The position numbers and the translations under genes were made by a program. From the NCBI GenBank assembly GCA_030690515.1, contig JAUYGP010000533.1, positions 1 through 13,852 of the forward strand: a DNA stretch of 13,852 nucleotides, given 5' to 3'. Positions 1 to 7,085 of this stretch are shown here, piece after piece. Positions within the stretch are counted from its first letter, which is position 1, and each line of letters starts with the position of its first letter. The notes beneath the pieces were generated by a model. The model made no database searches. It was not told the DNA's origin and saw nothing but the letters and a program-made list of their open reading frames with translations. The stretch is from Giesbergeria sp. (GTDB lineage: Bacteria > Pseudomonadota > Gammaproteobacteria > Burkholderiales > Burkholderiaceae_C).

Positions 1-1
1 T

Positions 2-1345
2 CGACTTGGTTCTAGGTGGCAGAACAATATGGCTGTCTCGCTGCTAAATGACTTCGACTTTCTGGTGCAAGCCTTGTTTGCTGATCAATCAAATAAGTCA
101 CTAGAGACACATCAGAGGGTTCGTTCTGGGAATAGCGGCCCAGCTGATCCAACAAAGCTCGAACGTTTGCAGGCAATCTGGTCACAACTTCTGCCTCACC
201 GGAAACTCATCATCTCTGGGGACGATATTCAAGTTTCCACCGCTGGCACTGAAGTCAAATACAAAGCGGCCGACATGAGCGACGGAGAGCGGGCGATTTT
301 CTATTTGATTGGTCAAACGCTGGCAGCGGCCGATAACTCGATGCTGGTTATCGATGAGCCCGAGCTTCATATTCACCGCTCGATCATGTCAAAGCTCTGG
401 GATGAGTTGGAAGCGGCACGTCCTGACTGTGCATTCGTGTTTATTACCCACGACCTGGAGTTTGCCGCCTCTAGAGTTGCCCAAAAGTTTGTTCTCCGCA
501 ATTACAACCCAACGCCCTATTGGACAATTGAAAACGTTCCAGTGAACACCGGTTTTGACGAGAGTCTGGCTACACTGATTCTCGGTAGTCGGCGACCAGT
601 CTTATTTGTAGAAGGCCAACAAAATAGTCTTGATGCCGCTATCTACCGATGCTGCTTTCCTGAATGGACCGTTATCCCCAGAGGTTCCTGTGAGAACGTG
701 ATTCATTCGGTCGTGACAATGCGGAATAACCAATCTCTTACTCGCGTGACTTGCTCCGGAATCGTGGATGCAGATGACTACGAGGCACACGATATTGCAT
801 ATCTAAGCAGTCTTGGTGTTGCGATCCTGTCCGTCTCGGAAATTGAGAACATCATTCTTTTGCCGTCAGTTAGCCAAACAATTGCGGAGAGCGAGGGCCA
901 CGTCGGCCCAGATCTTGTCGCGAGCTTGGCCGCTTTGAAAACTGACATATTCAACACGTTGCAATCTGGTGCGACTATCGAGGCTGTTGTGGCCAGATAT
1001 TGCCGACGCAGGATCGACAGAATGTTGAAGAAGATTGACCTCAGCAACGCGAATAGCGTTGCTGACATCATTTCTGAATACGCACAAAAAACCGCTGTTC
1101 TTGACATCAATTTGATTGCCAACAATGCAAGAACCCGAATTGAAACGGCAATACAAAATGCGGACCTCCCAATGCTTTTGGCGATCTATGACAACAAGGG
1201 TTTGATGTCACTGGCTGCGAAACATCTCAAGAAATCGAGAATGCAGGATTTCGAAAGCTGGTTAACTAGAGTTTTAAGGAATGACAAAGTACCTGCATTG
1301 ACAGTAGCTTTGCGGCAAAGCCTGCCGACTATTTCAGCGCAGTAG
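2..1345 (+). CDS. ABC-type ATPase fused to DUF4435 (PARIS/OLD-like), 5' truncated by window
   Basis: The frame is open from the first base, so the ATG at 29 is probably internal and the gene starts upstream of the window. Numbering from that ATG, an ABC-family signature SDGERA lies at residues 84-89, a Walker B/D-loop MLVIDEPELHIH at 105-116 and a switch His in THD at 140-142. The P-loop must be in the missing N-terminus. From about residue 190 a DUF4435 (TOPRIM-like) domain follows, with FVEG at 193-196, GIVDADDY at 244-251 and EIEN at 271-274. ATPase plus DUF4435 is the domain content of AriA and AriB of the PARIS anti-phage system, which also occurs as one fused protein. In PARIS the ATPase senses a phage anti-restriction protein and releases the AriB nuclease. 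That function is inferred here from architecture only. The gene is AT-rich compared with the right half. It may instead be an untested ATPase-DUF4435 relative. The family call is firm; the PARIS assignment is moderate. Confidence 0.8.
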   Translation, partial: RLGSRWQNNMAVSLLNDFDFLVQALFADQSNKSLETHQRVRSGNSGPADPTKLERLQAIWSQLLPHRKLIISGDDIQVSTAGTEVKYKAADMSDGERAIFYLIGQTLAAADNSMLVIDEPELHIHRSIMSKLWDELEAARPDCAFVFITHDLEFAASRVAQKFVLRNYNPTPYWTIENVPVNTGFDESLATLILGSRRPVLFVEGQQNSLDAAIYRCCFPEWTVIPRGSCENVIHSVVTMRNNQSLTRVTCSGIVDADDYEAHDIAYLSSLGVAILSVSEIENIILLPSVSQTIAESEGHVGPDLVASLAALKTDIFNTLQSGATIEAVVARYCRRRIDRMLKKIDLSNANSVADIISEYAQKTAVLDINLIANNARTRIETAIQNADLPMLLAIYDNKGLMSLAAKHLKKSRMQDFESWLTRVLRNDKVPALTVALRQSLPTISAQ

Positions 1346-1434
1346 CTCGAACACGAAACTGACGGACGCATTCTTGCTCAACATAACCAGAAGGATCCCT
1401 TTTTGAAAACTGGCTGCGCTCATCGGCGCGATGA

Positions 1435-1446
1435 CCAATTAATTGG
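1435..1446. promoter_or_regulatory. 12-bp perfect palindrome upstream of apeA
   Basis: CCAATTAATTGG reads the same on both strands. It lies in the 218-bp gap between the ATPase-DUF4435 gene and the preferred apeA start, about 120 bp upstream of that start. It could be a regulator binding site, but no -35/-10 pair is clear around it and a 12-bp AT-rich palindrome may be fortuitous. Confidence 0.15.
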
Positions 1447-1454
1447 GGGGATTT

Positions 1455-1571
1455 ATGCGCACCTGCAACTTGTGGGTTGTTCTCTTCTCGGACAATGCTA
1501 GGCGACGTTCTTTGAATCTCCTTGTTAGCTTTAACAAAAGAAAGCTCACTGAAAGCCATCGGAATGAATGA
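1455..1571 (+). CDS. Possible small leader ORF before apeA (38 aa)
   Basis: An ATG at 1455 follows a G-rich stretch (GGGGGG at 1445-1450) and opens a 38-codon frame. It ends at TGA 1569-1571, overlapping the preferred apeA ATG at 1564 in an ATGAATGA arrangement. The peptide resembles nothing I know. Such an overlap could couple translation of the two frames, but the G-run is not a convincing Shine-Dalgarno site and the codon use gives no support. It could easily be chance. Confidence 0.15.
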   Translation: MRTCNLWVVLFSDNARRRSLNLLVSFNKRKLTESHRNE

Positions 1572-3036
1572 CAAAGATTTGGAAACGTTTGGGAAATTCG
1601 AACTTTCCAACGAAAAGCTAGTGTTCGGGCAATTGAAATTGGCGGGAAACACCACAAGACTTGAACTCCAAGATGACACCCCCTTCACAGAGGCCGACAT
1701 TGACCGTACCTTTCTCCATGGAACGCTGAATGATTTCAGAAAGGTGACATTGCTCGACTGCGTCCAAATGGGAAGTGCAGTCAAATCGCTAGACCAGTCA
1801 TCTAGTCATCATGCTTCAATAGTCCCGCACTATGTATTGCTGGGAGACCGGCATGTCCACCCGGAAGAACTAGCTGTGAGTAGCGTCAGTTTTTCAATAG
1901 GAGACGCATGGACACTTTTTCACGACCTTAAGGCTTTTGGTTTTGATCGAAACGCAAAGCAGCATATTGCAGAGGTCGCGGGAATAGGCGAGAAAGGTAA
2001 GGCCACTCTTGCTGGCGACGACCCTCGTATTGTTTACTTCACCGGAAGAACCTCAATCGCTGATGTTAGTACTGTGAATGGCACCGTGTGTGTTAAACAT
2101 TGTCCTGGCTGGGATATGGGAGGCGCACACGGAATACGGATCGACAACACAATTTTCATAAGTATTGCTTTTGAAAACTTGCTCACGGTGGAAATGGCGG
2201 CTCAACGTCTGATCCAATTGCTTCGATTTTTGGAACTGGTAATTGGTCGCGCGCAAGAATTGACCAACGTTTATTTGCAACTGGGAGAAGCCGGATCGCG
2301 TCCGCTTGAGTTTCGTTGGACTTTTCCACCTTCGAGGCAAATGCAAGGAGGAAGAATTCCTCATTCATTTGATGTACTACTTAACCCAATTCGCGAACCT
2401 GATGTCTTCGCAAAAGTCATGCAAAACTGGCTTGCCTCAGACGAAGAGCGAGGTGATGCACGCAGTCGACTTCTCACATCTTTTCGTAACCAGAATGAGT
2501 ACGACGCCGACCGATTGATACGTGCAGCAAACATGTTTGACATATTGCCAGCTTCGGCATTCGCAGTCGATGTTGAGCTATCTCCTGAACTGATCGATGC
2601 AAAAAGGCAATGTCGTGAGTTGTTTCGCAAATTACCAGCGTCTCTTGAGCGCGAAGCAATGTTGAATGCACTGGGTCGCATAGGAAAACCCTCTTTGAAA
2701 CACAAGGTTCTTAGCAGAGGGCGATTTCTAATTGACGGCATGAGCGACACATTTCCAGAACTTGAGATGGTTCTTGTGGCGGCTGTTGATTGCAGGAATC
2801 ATTATGTCCATGGGAGTCCATCAAAGATTGACTATCGGCAGAAATCCGACACGACTGGGTTCCTGACCGATGCGCTGGAATTTGTCTTTGTGGTTTCCGA
2901 CTTAAAGGACATGGGTTGGAATCCATATGCGTACATTAAGAAGTACACAACGATGTCCCATACATTGGGCGCTTTTCGAGTTGACTATGCCAAGCGATTG
3001 CATGCCCTCAAGTCATTGACCGCCAAAGGGCTTTGA
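1564..3036 (+). CDS. apeA: ApeA-like HEPN domain anti-phage protein
   Basis: This 490-residue protein has the two-part layout of ApeA. The N-terminal half carries an ApeA_NTD1-like region, recognised by HGTLNDFRKVTLLDC at residues 52-66 followed by the HYVLLGDRHVH strand. The C-terminal domain is a HEPN fold with RNHYVH at 411-416, the R-x4-H catalytic signature of HEPN ribonucleases. ApeA is a single-gene anti-phage factor thought to act by RNA cleavage and abortive infection; that role is known for family members and inferred here. The frame extends to a TTG at 1522, but I prefer the ATG at 1564 because the added 14 residues look non-conserved. Neither start has a clear ribosome site. The gene is AT-rich like the ATPase-DUF4435 gene 218 bp upstream and unlike everything downstream, suggesting the two arrived together. 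No partner gene is needed in known ApeA systems. Confidence 0.78.
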   Translation: MNDKDLETFGKFELSNEKLVFGQLKLAGNTTRLELQDDTPFTEADIDRTFLHGTLNDFRKVTLLDCVQMGSAVKSLDQSSSHHASIVPHYVLLGDRHVHPEELAVSSVSFSIGDAWTLFHDLKAFGFDRNAKQHIAEVAGIGEKGKATLAGDDPRIVYFTGRTSIADVSTVNGTVCVKHCPGWDMGGAHGIRIDNTIFISIAFENLLTVEMAAQRLIQLLRFLELVIGRAQELTNVYLQLGEAGSRPLEFRWTFPPSRQMQGGRIPHSFDVLLNPIREPDVFAKVMQNWLASDEERGDARSRLLTSFRNQNEYDADRLIRAANMFDILPASAFAVDVELSPELIDAKRQCRELFRKLPASLEREAMLNALGRIGKPSLKHKVLSRGRFLIDGMSDTFPELEMVLVAAVDCRNHYVHGSPSKIDYRQKSDTTGFLTDALEFVFVVSDLKDMGWNPYAYIKKYTTMSHTLGAFRVDYAKRLHALKSLTAKGL

Positions 3037-3110
3037 TTTGCCTTTATGGAAAGGGCCAAGCGCGGTTTATTCTGCTTGCCGGACCGAGAGATGCTGCAAA
3101 TTGCCTCTGA

Positions 3111-3156
3111 TTTGATAGCTGCAAGCACTTTCTGAATAAGCGCTAAGGGGCCATTT
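3111..3156 (+). repeat. Comamonadaceae-type intergenic repeat, copy A
   Basis: The copy begins TTTGATAGCTGC, has AATAAGCGCT in the middle and ends GGGGCCATTT, 46 bp in total. It matches copies B to E in length, orientation and conserved blocks. It lies between apeA and the DUF2130 remnant and marks the return to high-GC host-like DNA after the AT-rich pair. No coding function is apparent. In my memory such elements are widespread between genes of Acidovorax and Polaromonas relatives. Confidence 0.65.
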
Positions 3157-3293
3157 CAAGATGATGATGCACTCCGCGCTGGTGCAAGCAGCTTCGCTGT
3201 TCGGCGAGTGCTGCCCCTTGAACGGTCGCCAGCCCATCAAAAGAAGGGCCGATATGCTCACGTAGATACCAGTCCAACCAACAAGAGGTCCCC

Positions 3294-3882
3294 ATGCACG
3301 AAATCATCTGCCCCCACTGCAGCAAGGCATTCAAAATCGACGAGGCGGGGTACGCAGATATCCTGAAGCAAGTGCGCGACGGCGCGTTCGAGCAGCAGTT
3401 GCATGAGCGACTTGAATTGGCCGAGCAAGACAAGCGCAATGCCGTCGAACTGGCGCAGGCCAAGGTTGCTGGCGAAATGCAGAAGTCGGCTGTCGCCAAG
3501 GACTCCGAAATCCAGGAACTGAAAGCCAGGCTGGATGCAGCAGAGGTTGCGCGCAAACTCGCCATCACCGAGGCCCTCCGTGCGGTACAAAAGGAGCGTG
3601 ATGCACTTGCCAACGAACTTGCGCAGGCCAAGCGCGACAGAATAGCTGCGGCAGAACTGGCCGAGGCCATCCAATAGCTTCAAAAAGGCAATCGACGAGA
3701 TCGACAAATCCATCGACCACCTGCAAAAAACCAAGGACGCACTGCTTGGCACAGACCGCAACCTGCGTCTTGCGAACGACAAGGCGCAAGACGTAACGAT
3801 CAAGAAGCTGACGCGGGGCAACCCGACGATGGCAGCCAAGTTTGCCGAGCTCAAGAACTCTGGCCCGTCCGATGCTGTGTGA
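3294..3882 (+). pseudogene. DUF2130 protein remnant with the central domain deleted
   Basis: The N-terminal part (3294-3677) begins MHEIICPHCSKAF, a Zn-ribbon-like CxxC start, followed by a long Glu/Lys/Ala coiled coil ending at a TAG at 3675-3677. From 3676 in a different frame the sequence runs SFKKAIDEIDKSIDHLQK and on through KKLTRGNPTMAAKF to a TGA at 3880-3882. Both pieces are typical ends of DUF2130 proteins, which are normally about 420-430 residues. Only about 127 plus 68 residues remain, so roughly 230 residues of the nuclease-like core are gone and the joint is out of frame. An AGAGG ribosome site at 3283-3287 precedes the start, so the 127-residue coil could still be made, but function is unlikely. 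The intact family is annotated as unknown function. Confidence 0.8.
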
Positions 3883-3914
3883 GTCATTGCCCCGAAGCTC
3901 GCTGGCGGCAAATC

Positions 3915-3995
3915 TCAAGGCCTTTCGCCGCGCGCCAACTTTGCCAACAGTTCCGCCATGCGCTTCTGCCGGGTTTCGGGGCGCTTGGCGCTCAT
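3915..3995 (-). pseudogene. Short remnant resembling the C-terminus of YdeI/OmpD-associated proteins
   Basis: On the - strand a 26-codon frame reads MSAKRPETRQKRMAELLAKL and ends with TGA at 3915-3917. The AKRPETRQKR pattern is characteristic of the last helix of YdeI/OmpD-associated family proteins. The frame upstream meets a stop within about 20 codons and shows no YdeI core, so this is best read as a decayed 3' end left by a deletion. The match is short and from memory, so the assignment is tentative. Confidence 0.35.
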
Positions 3996-4008
3996 GTATT
4001 GATAGCGT

Positions 4009-4130
4009 GTGGAAAATATTCCACCGGGGGTAGAGTGCGATTTCACTCATATTTGTGGCCGCCCCGGGCTGTTCCATAAATGCCCTATTGGCTTTAACTT
4101 AACGCATAAACGGAACATACTTCGGGTTCC
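4009..4130. promoter_or_regulatory. Upstream region of abiE with GGAA/TTCC dyads (possible AbiEi operator)
   Basis: Two dyads precede abiEi: GTGGAA-AATA-TTCCAC at 4009-4024, and GGAAC-N9-GTTCC at 4112-4130, which ends directly at the ATG. An extra GTTCC lies at 4071-4075. AbiEi-type antitoxins repress their own promoter by binding inverted repeats through the N-terminal winged helix, so these are reasonable operator candidates. The stems are short (5-6 bp) and no clear -35/-10 pair is visible. Confidence 0.3.
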
Positions 4131-4748
4131 ATGCAAACCGACAACACCCAAACCCAACGCGTACTGGAGCTAGCCAGCCAGCGCGGCCTGCTGCGCGCCA
4201 GCCATCTGCAGGAGCTGGGCATTGCACGCGTGGTGCTGTCGCGGCTGACGGCCAGCGGGCAGTTGGAGCGCGTGGGGCGCGGCGTCTACCGGCTGCCCGA
4301 GCGCCAGGGTGCCGAGCATGAAAGCCTGGCCACCATTGCGGTCAAGGTGCCGCAGGCGGTGTTTTGTTTGCTCACGGCTTTGCAGATTCATGAACTCACC
4401 ACGCAGTTGCCGCGTCAGGTGTGGATTGCCATGCCCCAGGGCAGCCATGCGCCCAAGATGGACTATCCGCCGGTGAAGATGGTGCAGTTTTCTGGTGAGG
4501 CGTATGCCCAGGGCATAGAGGTGGTGCACGCCGATCAGGTGGAGCTGCGGGTGTATGGCGTGGCCAAGACCATTGCAGACTGCTTTAAGCACCGCAACAA
4601 GATCGGGCTCGATGTGGCCATAGAAGCTTTGAGAGAAGCGCTGGCCGCCAACAAAGCCACCGCCAATGACCTATGGCGGTTCGCCAAGATTTGCCGGGTG
4701 GCCAACGTCATGCGGCCCTATCTTGAAACCCTGGGACACGGCGGCTAA
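4131..4748 (+). CDS. abiEi: AbiEi-family type IV toxin-antitoxin antitoxin
   Basis: This 205-residue protein has an N-terminal winged-helix DNA-binding domain at about residues 5-58, where a helix-turn-helix (LLRASHLQELGIARVVLSRL) leads into a wing, GRGVYRLP. The C-terminal antitoxin domain includes FCLLTALQIHELTTQLP (78-94) and VYGVAKTIADCFKHRNKIG (141-159), the conserved block of AbiEi_4-type proteins. AbiEi counteracts the nucleotidyltransferase AbiEii and autorepresses the operon. Its TAA is followed with no gap by the ATG of the toxin gene, the normal order and a sign of co-translation. Length is usual for the family and no damage is seen. Family AbiE systems act by abortive infection or plasmid stabilisation; which applies here cannot be told. 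Confidence 0.88.
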   Translation: MQTDNTQTQRVLELASQRGLLRASHLQELGIARVVLSRLTASGQLERVGRGVYRLPERQGAEHESLATIAVKVPQAVFCLLTALQIHELTTQLPRQVWIAMPQGSHAPKMDYPPVKMVQFSGEAYAQGIEVVHADQVELRVYGVAKTIADCFKHRNKIGLDVAIEALREALAANKATANDLWRFAKICRVANVMRPYLETLGHGG

Positions 4749-5621
4749 ATGGGGCAAGACCTGGCAGCTTCCGTGCGGGCGCGTCTGCTCAACATCGCCA
4801 AGGCGGAGCAGACGGATTTCAACGCCGTGCTGGTGCGCTACGCACTAGAGCGCTTTTTGTACCGGCTGGGCCAGTCGGCCCATGCCGACCACTTTGTGCT
4901 CAAAGGTGCGATGCTGTTCAACCTTTGGTACGCCATGCCGCACCGACCCACGCGCGATGTCGATCTACTGGGCTATGGGGCCAGCGACCTGGATGCAATA
5001 GCGCAGGCGTTCCGCGAGATCGTGTCGGTTCCGGCAGACGACGGCATGGTGTTTGACGTAAGCAGCGTGCACGTGCAAGAGATTCGCAAGAACGCAGGCT
5101 ATGCGGGTGCACGGGTATGGGTGTCCGCAGAGTTGGCCCGCGCCCGCTGCAAGACGCAAATCGATATCGGCTTTGGTGACGCCATAACGCCCGGCCCGGT
5201 AAACGCCACATACCCGGTGCTGATTGCCGGCTTCCCGCCACCGCAGCTGCGCACCTATCCGGTCTATACGGTCGTGGCGGAAAAGTTGCATGCCATTGTG
5301 CTGCTGGGCATGACGAACAGCAGGCTCAAGGATTACTTGGACCTATGGATTCTGTTGGACCACGAGACATTGGATGCTGGCATCTTGGCCCGCGCCATCG
5401 CCGCCACGTTCAACCGCCGTGGAACCCTGTTGCCGACGGAGTTGCCCATTGGCTTGAGTGACGAGTTTGCGGGCGATGCATCGCGCCAGGCGCTGTGGGC
5501 GGCGTTCTTGAGAAAGAACGGCCTCAAGACTATGCCGCTGGGCGATGTCGTCGGCGCGTTGAGGAAAAGGCTGCAGCCAGCACTTGGATATGCGACATCG
5601 CGTGGTGCCGACCCGGGCTGA
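4749..5621 (+). CDS. abiEii: AbiEii nucleotidyltransferase toxin
   Basis: This 290-residue protein carries the motifs of the AbiEii/DUF1814 nucleotidyltransferase toxins. KGAML at 52-56 corresponds to the substrate-binding motif, RPTRDVDLL at 66-74 supplies the metal-binding Asp pair D70 and D72, QIDIGFGD at 137-144 gives the third acidic strand, and EKLHAI (178-183) with SRLKDYLDLW (191-200) is the conserved C-terminal helix. All key residues are present, so the toxin should be active. Characterised relatives bind GTP or add nucleotides to tRNA acceptor ends and stop translation; the exact substrate here is not predictable. The ATG abuts the abiEi stop and no ribosome site is obvious, pointing to translational coupling. 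The gene is convergent with the fic gene downstream. Confidence 0.88.
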   Translation: MGQDLAASVRARLLNIAKAEQTDFNAVLVRYALERFLYRLGQSAHADHFVLKGAMLFNLWYAMPHRPTRDVDLLGYGASDLDAIAQAFREIVSVPADDGMVFDVSSVHVQEIRKNAGYAGARVWVSAELARARCKTQIDIGFGDAITPGPVNATYPVLIAGFPPPQLRTYPVYTVVAEKLHAIVLLGMTNSRLKDYLDLWILLDHETLDAGILARAIAATFNRRGTLLPTELPIGLSDEFAGDASRQALWAAFLRKNGLKTMPLGDVVGALRKRLQPALGYATSRGADPG

Positions 5622-5644
5622 GCGTAAAAGAGCTTTCACTGTCA

Positions 5645-5690
5645 TTTCAGTAGCTATTTGCGCTTATTTCGCGGGCGCTAACAGCCCATT
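5645..5690 (+). repeat. Intergenic repeat, copy B (diverged)
   Basis: This 46-bp segment starts TTTCAGTAGCT, holds GCGCTTATTT and GGCGCTA and ends CAGCCCATT. It is the most diverged of the five copies but keeps the length, order and orientation of the blocks. It sits between the convergent abiEii and fic genes, next to copy C. Confidence 0.45.
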
Positions 5691-5726
5691 CACTCTTCAA
5701 CGGTGGCGCGCAGGGCAAGAACTGCA

Positions 5727-5774
5727 TTTTTGATAGCTGCTACCGCTTACTGCATAGGCAGCAGAGCCCTATTT
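5727..5774 (+). repeat. Intergenic repeat, copy C, overlapping the fic stop
   Basis: The copy starts TTTTTGATAGCTGCT and ends GAGCCCTATTT. Its right end includes the stop codon of the Fic gene (TAG on the - strand, 5769-5771), so the repeat abuts and slightly overlaps the coding region. The middle GCATAGGCAG has drifted from GCATAAGCGCT. Confidence 0.6.
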
Positions 5775-6992
5775 GATCAATAAATATCCCGTACTCCGTC
5801 CGCCCCCCTCCAGCCGCGCCAGCACACCTTGGGCCAACAGGTCGTTGATGTCGCGTAGCGCCGTGTCCGCAGAGCACTTGCCCATGGCCGCCCACTTGGC
5901 GTTGGTCAGCTTGCCCTCCATGCCGTCCAGCACGCGGTTCAGCACCAGGGTTTGCCGCGCGTTCATGGGCGTGCCTGCCCAGCGCTGCCAAAACTGGGCT
6001 TTGTCCAGCACGCCCGCCAATGTGGCGTCTGCGCCCTGCACGGCACGCAGCAGGCAGCCCAGAAACCAATGGAGCCACGGGGTCACATCCAGTAGGCCTT
6101 TTTGGGTGGCCTCTAGCTGGTCGTAATAGTCTCTGCGTTCGCGCTGTATCTGGGCGCTGAAGCTGTAGAAGCGTTGGTGTGCATGTTGCCCCCACGCTCC
6201 GCCGCTGCGCGGGTCGTTGCCCCCCGGGGGGGCGCTCGTGCCTTGGGGCGGCCCGGCGGCACTCATTCCTTCCGCGCGGGCCAGGGCCATGTCGCCCACG
6301 GCGCGGCTCAGGCGGCCGTTGCCGTCGTCAAACGGGTGCAGGGTGACCAGCCACAGGTGGGCCAGGCCCGCTTTGATGAGGGCGTCGCCCGCTGGGGCGG
6401 CTTCAAACCAGTCAAAAAAAGCCTGGGTTTGCGCGGGCAGGGTGGCGGCAGGCGGGGCTTCAAAGTGCACTTTCTCTCTGCCCATATCGTCAGTGTTTTG
6501 GCCGGACACCACTTGCATGGGGCCGCTGGCATCGGTGCGCCACGCGGCCACGGTGATGCGCGTGCGCCCGCTGTAGCCGGTGGGGAACAGCGCCGCATGC
6601 CAGCCAAACAGGCGCTCGGGGGTAAGGGGCTGGTCAAAGTTGCGGGTGGCGTCCAGCACCACGTCCACCACGCCGTCCACATGCCGGTCACTGGGTGCCA
6701 GGGCTCCAATATCGAGCCCCAGCTTGCGGGCCACGGACGAGCGCACGGCGTCCAGGTCCAGCCGCTCGCCCTCAATGGCGCTGGTGGTGATGACTTCTTG
6801 CGTCAGCACTTGCAGGGTGGCCTGGTCGCGCTGCGCCAGCCCCAGCTCTGCCATCCGCCCCGCCAGCATGCCCTGTGCGCGGTGCACCTGCGCCAGTGGT
6901 GCGGCCAGGGCAGCAGCGTCAAAAGCAAGGTGCGGCCAATCGGGCAGTTGCCAGATGTAGCGGGGTGTGCGGGTGGGGCGGTGGTGACGCAT
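5769..6992 (-). CDS. Fic-family adenylyltransferase with DUF4172 domain and C-terminal wHTH
   Basis: Starting at the ATG at 6990-6992 the protein has 407 residues. The frame extends to a TTG at 7055, but MRHHRPTRTPRYIW is the usual beginning of this subfamily. Residues 12-60 form the DUF4172 domain (YIWQLPDWPHL). T70-S-A-I-E74-G75 matches the inhibitory motif [S/T]xxxE[G/N], and HPFDDGNGRLSR at 219-230 is the complete Fic catalytic motif with H219. Residues ~340-405 look like a winged helix. Such proteins transfer AMP from ATP to target-protein hydroxyls, with the inhibitory Glu restraining activity; because that helix lies in the same chain no separate antitoxin is expected. Residues 243-272 are a Gly/Pro-rich insertion absent from the usual ALAxxE...QRFYS stretch. 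A dyad just upstream may be the site at which the wHTH controls transcription. Confidence 0.9.
   Translation of the reverse strand: MRHHRPTRTPRYIWQLPDWPHLAFDAAALAAPLAQVHRAQGMLAGRMAELGLAQRDQATLQVLTQEVITTSAIEGERLDLDAVRSSVARKLGLDIGALAPSDRHVDGVVDVVLDATRNFDQPLTPERLFGWHAALFPTGYSGRTRITVAAWRTDASGPMQVVSGQNTDDMGREKVHFEAPPAATLPAQTQAFFDWFEAAPAGDALIKAGLAHLWLVTLHPFDDGNGRLSRAVGDMALARAEGMSAAGPPQGTSAPPGGNDPRSGGAWGQHAHQRFYSFSAQIQRERRDYYDQLEATQKGLLDVTPWLHWFLGCLLRAVQGADATLAGVLDKAQFWQRWAGTPMNARQTLVLNRVLDGMEGKLTNAKWAAMGKCSADTALRDINDLLAQGVLARLEGGGRSTGYLLIK
6177..6266 (-). repeat. In-frame 90-bp GC-palindromic insertion inside the fic gene
   Basis: This stretch encodes residues 243-272 (MSAAGPPQGTSAPPGG... to ...GGAWGQHAH), between the helix ending ALARAEG and the conserved QRFYS. 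Its DNA contains GCCCCCCGGGGGGGC, a near-perfect dyad at 6219-6233, and G/C runs unlike the flanking coding DNA. It resembles GC-rich palindromic intergenic elements I associate with Comamonadaceae. Its length of exactly 30 codons keeps the frame. The boundaries are estimated from where family conservation stops and resumes. Confidence 0.5.
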
Positions 6993-7009
6993 GCGGCGAT
7001 TATGCAAAC

Positions 7010-7036
7010 TATTCGCCGCTTGATGTGCGGCGAATA
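7010..7036. promoter_or_regulatory. 10-bp inverted repeat upstream of fic (candidate operator)
   Basis: TATTCGCCGC (7010-7019) and GCGGCGAATA (7027-7036) form a perfect dyad with a 7-bp spacer, 17 bp before the chosen fic start. Another half-site, ATTCGCCGC, lies at 7143-7151. The position fits an operator, and the Fic protein itself has a putative C-terminal winged helix, so autoregulation is plausible. This is inference from position and symmetry only. Confidence 0.45.
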
Positions 7037-7085
7037 CCGCCGCAATACGGCTCAAACGCGGATGCGCAAACCAATTTTGCTACGC

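Noticed and set aside
3041..3054. Possible terminator after apeA (CCTTT-ATGG-AAAGG)
   Set aside because: The stem is only 5 bp and no T-run follows it.
3164..3265. Short + strand ORF of about 33 codons after repeat copy A
   Set aside because: It has no ribosome site, no recognisable motif and no codon-bias support.
6993..7055. TTG start giving Fic 21 extra residues
   Set aside because: The extension runs through the dyad upstream of fic and is not part of the usual DUF4172-Fic start; ATG at 6992 fits the family.
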